64,000 nucleotides of DNA, taken from NCBI RefSeq assembly GCF_004053875.1, contig NZ_SBIP01000007.1:62001-126000 (forward strand), written 5' to 3'. The translations under genes were made by a program, and so were the position numbers. The stretch's first letter is position 1. Every line of letters starts with the position of its first letter. Source of the DNA: Neorhizobium lilium (GTDB lineage: Bacteria; Pseudomonadota; Alphaproteobacteria; Rhizobiales; Rhizobiaceae). Shown piece by piece: positions 62,845-64,000 of this stretch. A model generated the notes under the pieces. The model ran no database searches and was not told where the DNA came from. It saw only the letters and a program-made list of their open reading frames with translations.

Positions 62845-62983
62845 GCTGCGATTGCGGATTTATTTCAGTTATTTCAGCATCTTCTTTAATTCGCGTGGCG
62901 CTCGTCTTGAAGACGCATCACGGTCTCACCAAATCGGATTCACGGGTGGCAGACGGCCACTCGCTTAAACCAGGGTGTGACCT

Positions 62984-63406
62984 ATGAACCAGTCAGCATT
63001 GATTCGTCCTGAATGGACGCCGGCCACCATAGCCCTCATGGTGCTCGGTTTTGTGGTCTTCTGGCCTTTGGGCCTAGCCATGCTCGCCTTTATCCTGTTC
63101 GGGGAAAAGCTGCGAGGCTTCAAGCGTGACGCCAATCTGCGCGCCGACGGAATCTTTTCGGGCTTCCGACGCGCGAAGACTCGCTATGAAACTCACTTCG
63201 CAACCGGCAACGTTGCCTTCGACGATTGGCGCAGGACGGAACTCGATCGTCTTGACGAAGAGCGCCGCAAGCTCGACCAGATGCGTGAAGAATTCGATTC
63301 TTACGTCCGCGAGCTGCGTCGTGCCAAGGATCAGGACGAATTCGATCGCTTCATGCGGGAGCGGAACAGCAACCGCACCTCAGGTAACGGTGTAGTAGAT
63401 CTTTAA
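62984..63406 (+). CDS. DUF2852 membrane protein
   Basis: The 140-residue protein has the DUF2852 layout: RPEWTPATIALMVLGFVVFWPLGLAMLAFILFGEKL with one membrane hairpin, then a cytoplasmic charged part with FDDWRRTELDRLDEERRKLDQMREEFDSYVRELRRAKD, which looks like a coiled coil. It is common in Rhizobiales and of unknown function. It is a single gene closed by a good terminator. Confidence 0.88.
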   Translation: MNQSALIRPEWTPATIALMVLGFVVFWPLGLAMLAFILFGEKLRGFKRDANLRADGIFSGFRRAKTRYETHFATGNVAFDDWRRTELDRLDEERRKLDQMREEFDSYVRELRRAKDQDEFDRFMRERNSNRTSGNGVVDL

Positions 63407-63424
63407 GGCTTCGGGCAAATCTTT

Positions 63425-63454
63425 AGCCGGCGCTCCTCAGGCGCCGGCTTTCTT
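63425..63454 (+). terminator. Intrinsic terminator after DUF2852 gene
   Basis: AGCCGGCGC (63425-63433) and GCGCCGGCT (63441-63449) form a 9-bp GC-rich stem with a 7-nt loop followed by TTCTT, 18 bp past the stop. Confidence 0.8.
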
Positions 63455-63482
63455 ATGTCTCCGAATCACGTAAAACTGCTGC

Positions 63483-64000
63483 ATGTTCGCGCTTCTGAAA
63501 AAACCTCTTCGTATGAAGCCAAGATCGCCAGAAACGATCAAGCGCGCACACTGGGTCGGCGAGCGAGCCCTTCCTTTGACCATCAAGGAAAACAGCCGGG
63601 CCACGCGGATCACCTTGCGCATTGAGCCGGGTGGACGGGCGCTGAACCTGACCGTGCCTCTTGGCCTGCGAAAGGGAGAGATCGAGGGGTTTCTTGACAG
63701 GCATCAGGGCTGGCTTGCTAACCGGCTCTCCAAATTCACGGAAGAAAATCCGGTGCGTGACGGCGGTGCGATCCCAATTCGAGGTGTCAGCCATCGGATA
63801 GAACATACCGGAAGCCTTCGTGGGATTACCGAAGCGGCTGAAGTAAATCACGAACCTTTACTGCGGATTAGTGGGTTGGAAGATCATATGGGACGGCGCC
63901 TGGTGGCCTTCCTTAAAAAGGAAGCGCGCAAGGATCTGGAACTCTTGGTAGCGCGTCATGCGGGGATCATCCGCAAGCCTGTAATCTCTATATCTCTGAA
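63483..64000 (+). CDS. YgjP-like (DUF45) M48-type metallopeptidase domain protein, partial
   Basis: The open frame starts at ATG 63483 (Met11 at 63513 is an alternative) and runs off the right edge after 172 codons. The visible part, with NSRATRITLRIEPGGRALNL, LRKGEIEGFLDRHQGWLANRL and FLKKEARKDLELLVARHAG, is the N-terminal region of the YgjP/DUF45 family, whose HExxH zinc motif would lie beyond the window. The role is unknown. It starts shortly after the DUF2852 terminator. Confidence 0.85.
   Translation, partial: MFALLKKPLRMKPRSPETIKRAHWVGERALPLTIKENSRATRITLRIEPGGRALNLTVPLGLRKGEIEGFLDRHQGWLANRLSKFTEENPVRDGGAIPIRGVSHRIEHTGSLRGITEAAEVNHEPLLRISGLEDHMGRRLVAFLKKEARKDLELLVARHAGIIRKPVISISL

Overview
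The window is a 64 kb stretch of an alphaproteobacterial chromosome, almost certainly from the Rhizobiaceae (Rhizobium/Agrobacterium/Sinorhizobium relatives). The evidence is the gene order, the promoter style (CTTGAC-N17-CTATAT), the 180-kDa-type NAD-glutamate dehydrogenase, TrcR (DUF1013), DUF1674, DUF2852, HemJ next to HemE, and above all the hemE / DUF299-kinase junction that marks the chromosome replication origin in this class. It is mostly dense housekeeping DNA. I see no prophage, CRISPR array or complete insertion sequence.

Layout. From 1 to 8.3 kb a leftward set runs rplU-rpmA, terminator, two GNAT acetyltransferases, obgE-proB-proA-nadD-rsfS-rlmH and an EnvC-like murein hydrolase activator cut by the window edge. 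A tRNA-Ser(CGA) at 8.6 kb is read rightward. From 9 to 20 kb lie a zincin, a CitE-like lyase with DUF1737, leuD-ridA-leuB, a PAP2 phosphatase, an MHS-type transporter with a large periplasmic insert, asd, a lytic transglycosylase, a beta-carbonic anhydrase and pyridoxal kinase. From 20 to 36.5 kb lie the giant NAD-GDH, an UMF1 transporter, then leftward htpX-rsmB-heparinase-like-purH, SDHAF4-like DUF1674, a thermonuclease homologue, acs, trcR and an orphan BrnA-like gene. A broken acyl-CoA synthetase tail follows (36.45-36.7 kb). From 36.7 to 41.8 kb lie yggS and leuS-lptE-holA.

The second half is the origin domain. The leftward genes rho, mnmE, mnmG, rsmG, parA and parB (48.7 to 41.8 kb), plus hemE-hemJ, lie on one side. 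The 400-bp gap between hemE and the DUF299 regulatory kinase gene (50445-50845) has an A+T-rich start, at least four near-consensus DnaA boxes and an IHF-consensus site, and I interpret it as oriC. To the right come the DUF299 gene, maf, aroE, coaE, dnaQ, then secB and fxsA leftward, then timA-mltA-smr-xre-gyrB, phaZ, a DUF2852 gene and a YgjP-like metallopeptidase cut by the window end. Five parS-like palindromes (44.1, 46.0, 52.6 and two at 61.3 kb) flank oriC, with a degenerate sixth at 36.7 kb. With parAB between them they form a complete chromosome segregation locus.

The most unusual non-genic item is a 272-bp palindromic element at 51681-51952. It has ~58-bp terminal inverted repeats bounded by CTAG, sits between the DUF299 gene and maf, and its right end forms the ribosome-binding site of maf. 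Other points are a small strongly SD-preceded upstream ORF before phaZ, parS sites embedded in coding sequence (encoding Ser-Arg-Glu-Thr), the propionyl-CoA-synthetase-like remnant, and the long periplasmic insert in the MHS transporter. All functional calls rest on reading the sequence without database searches.
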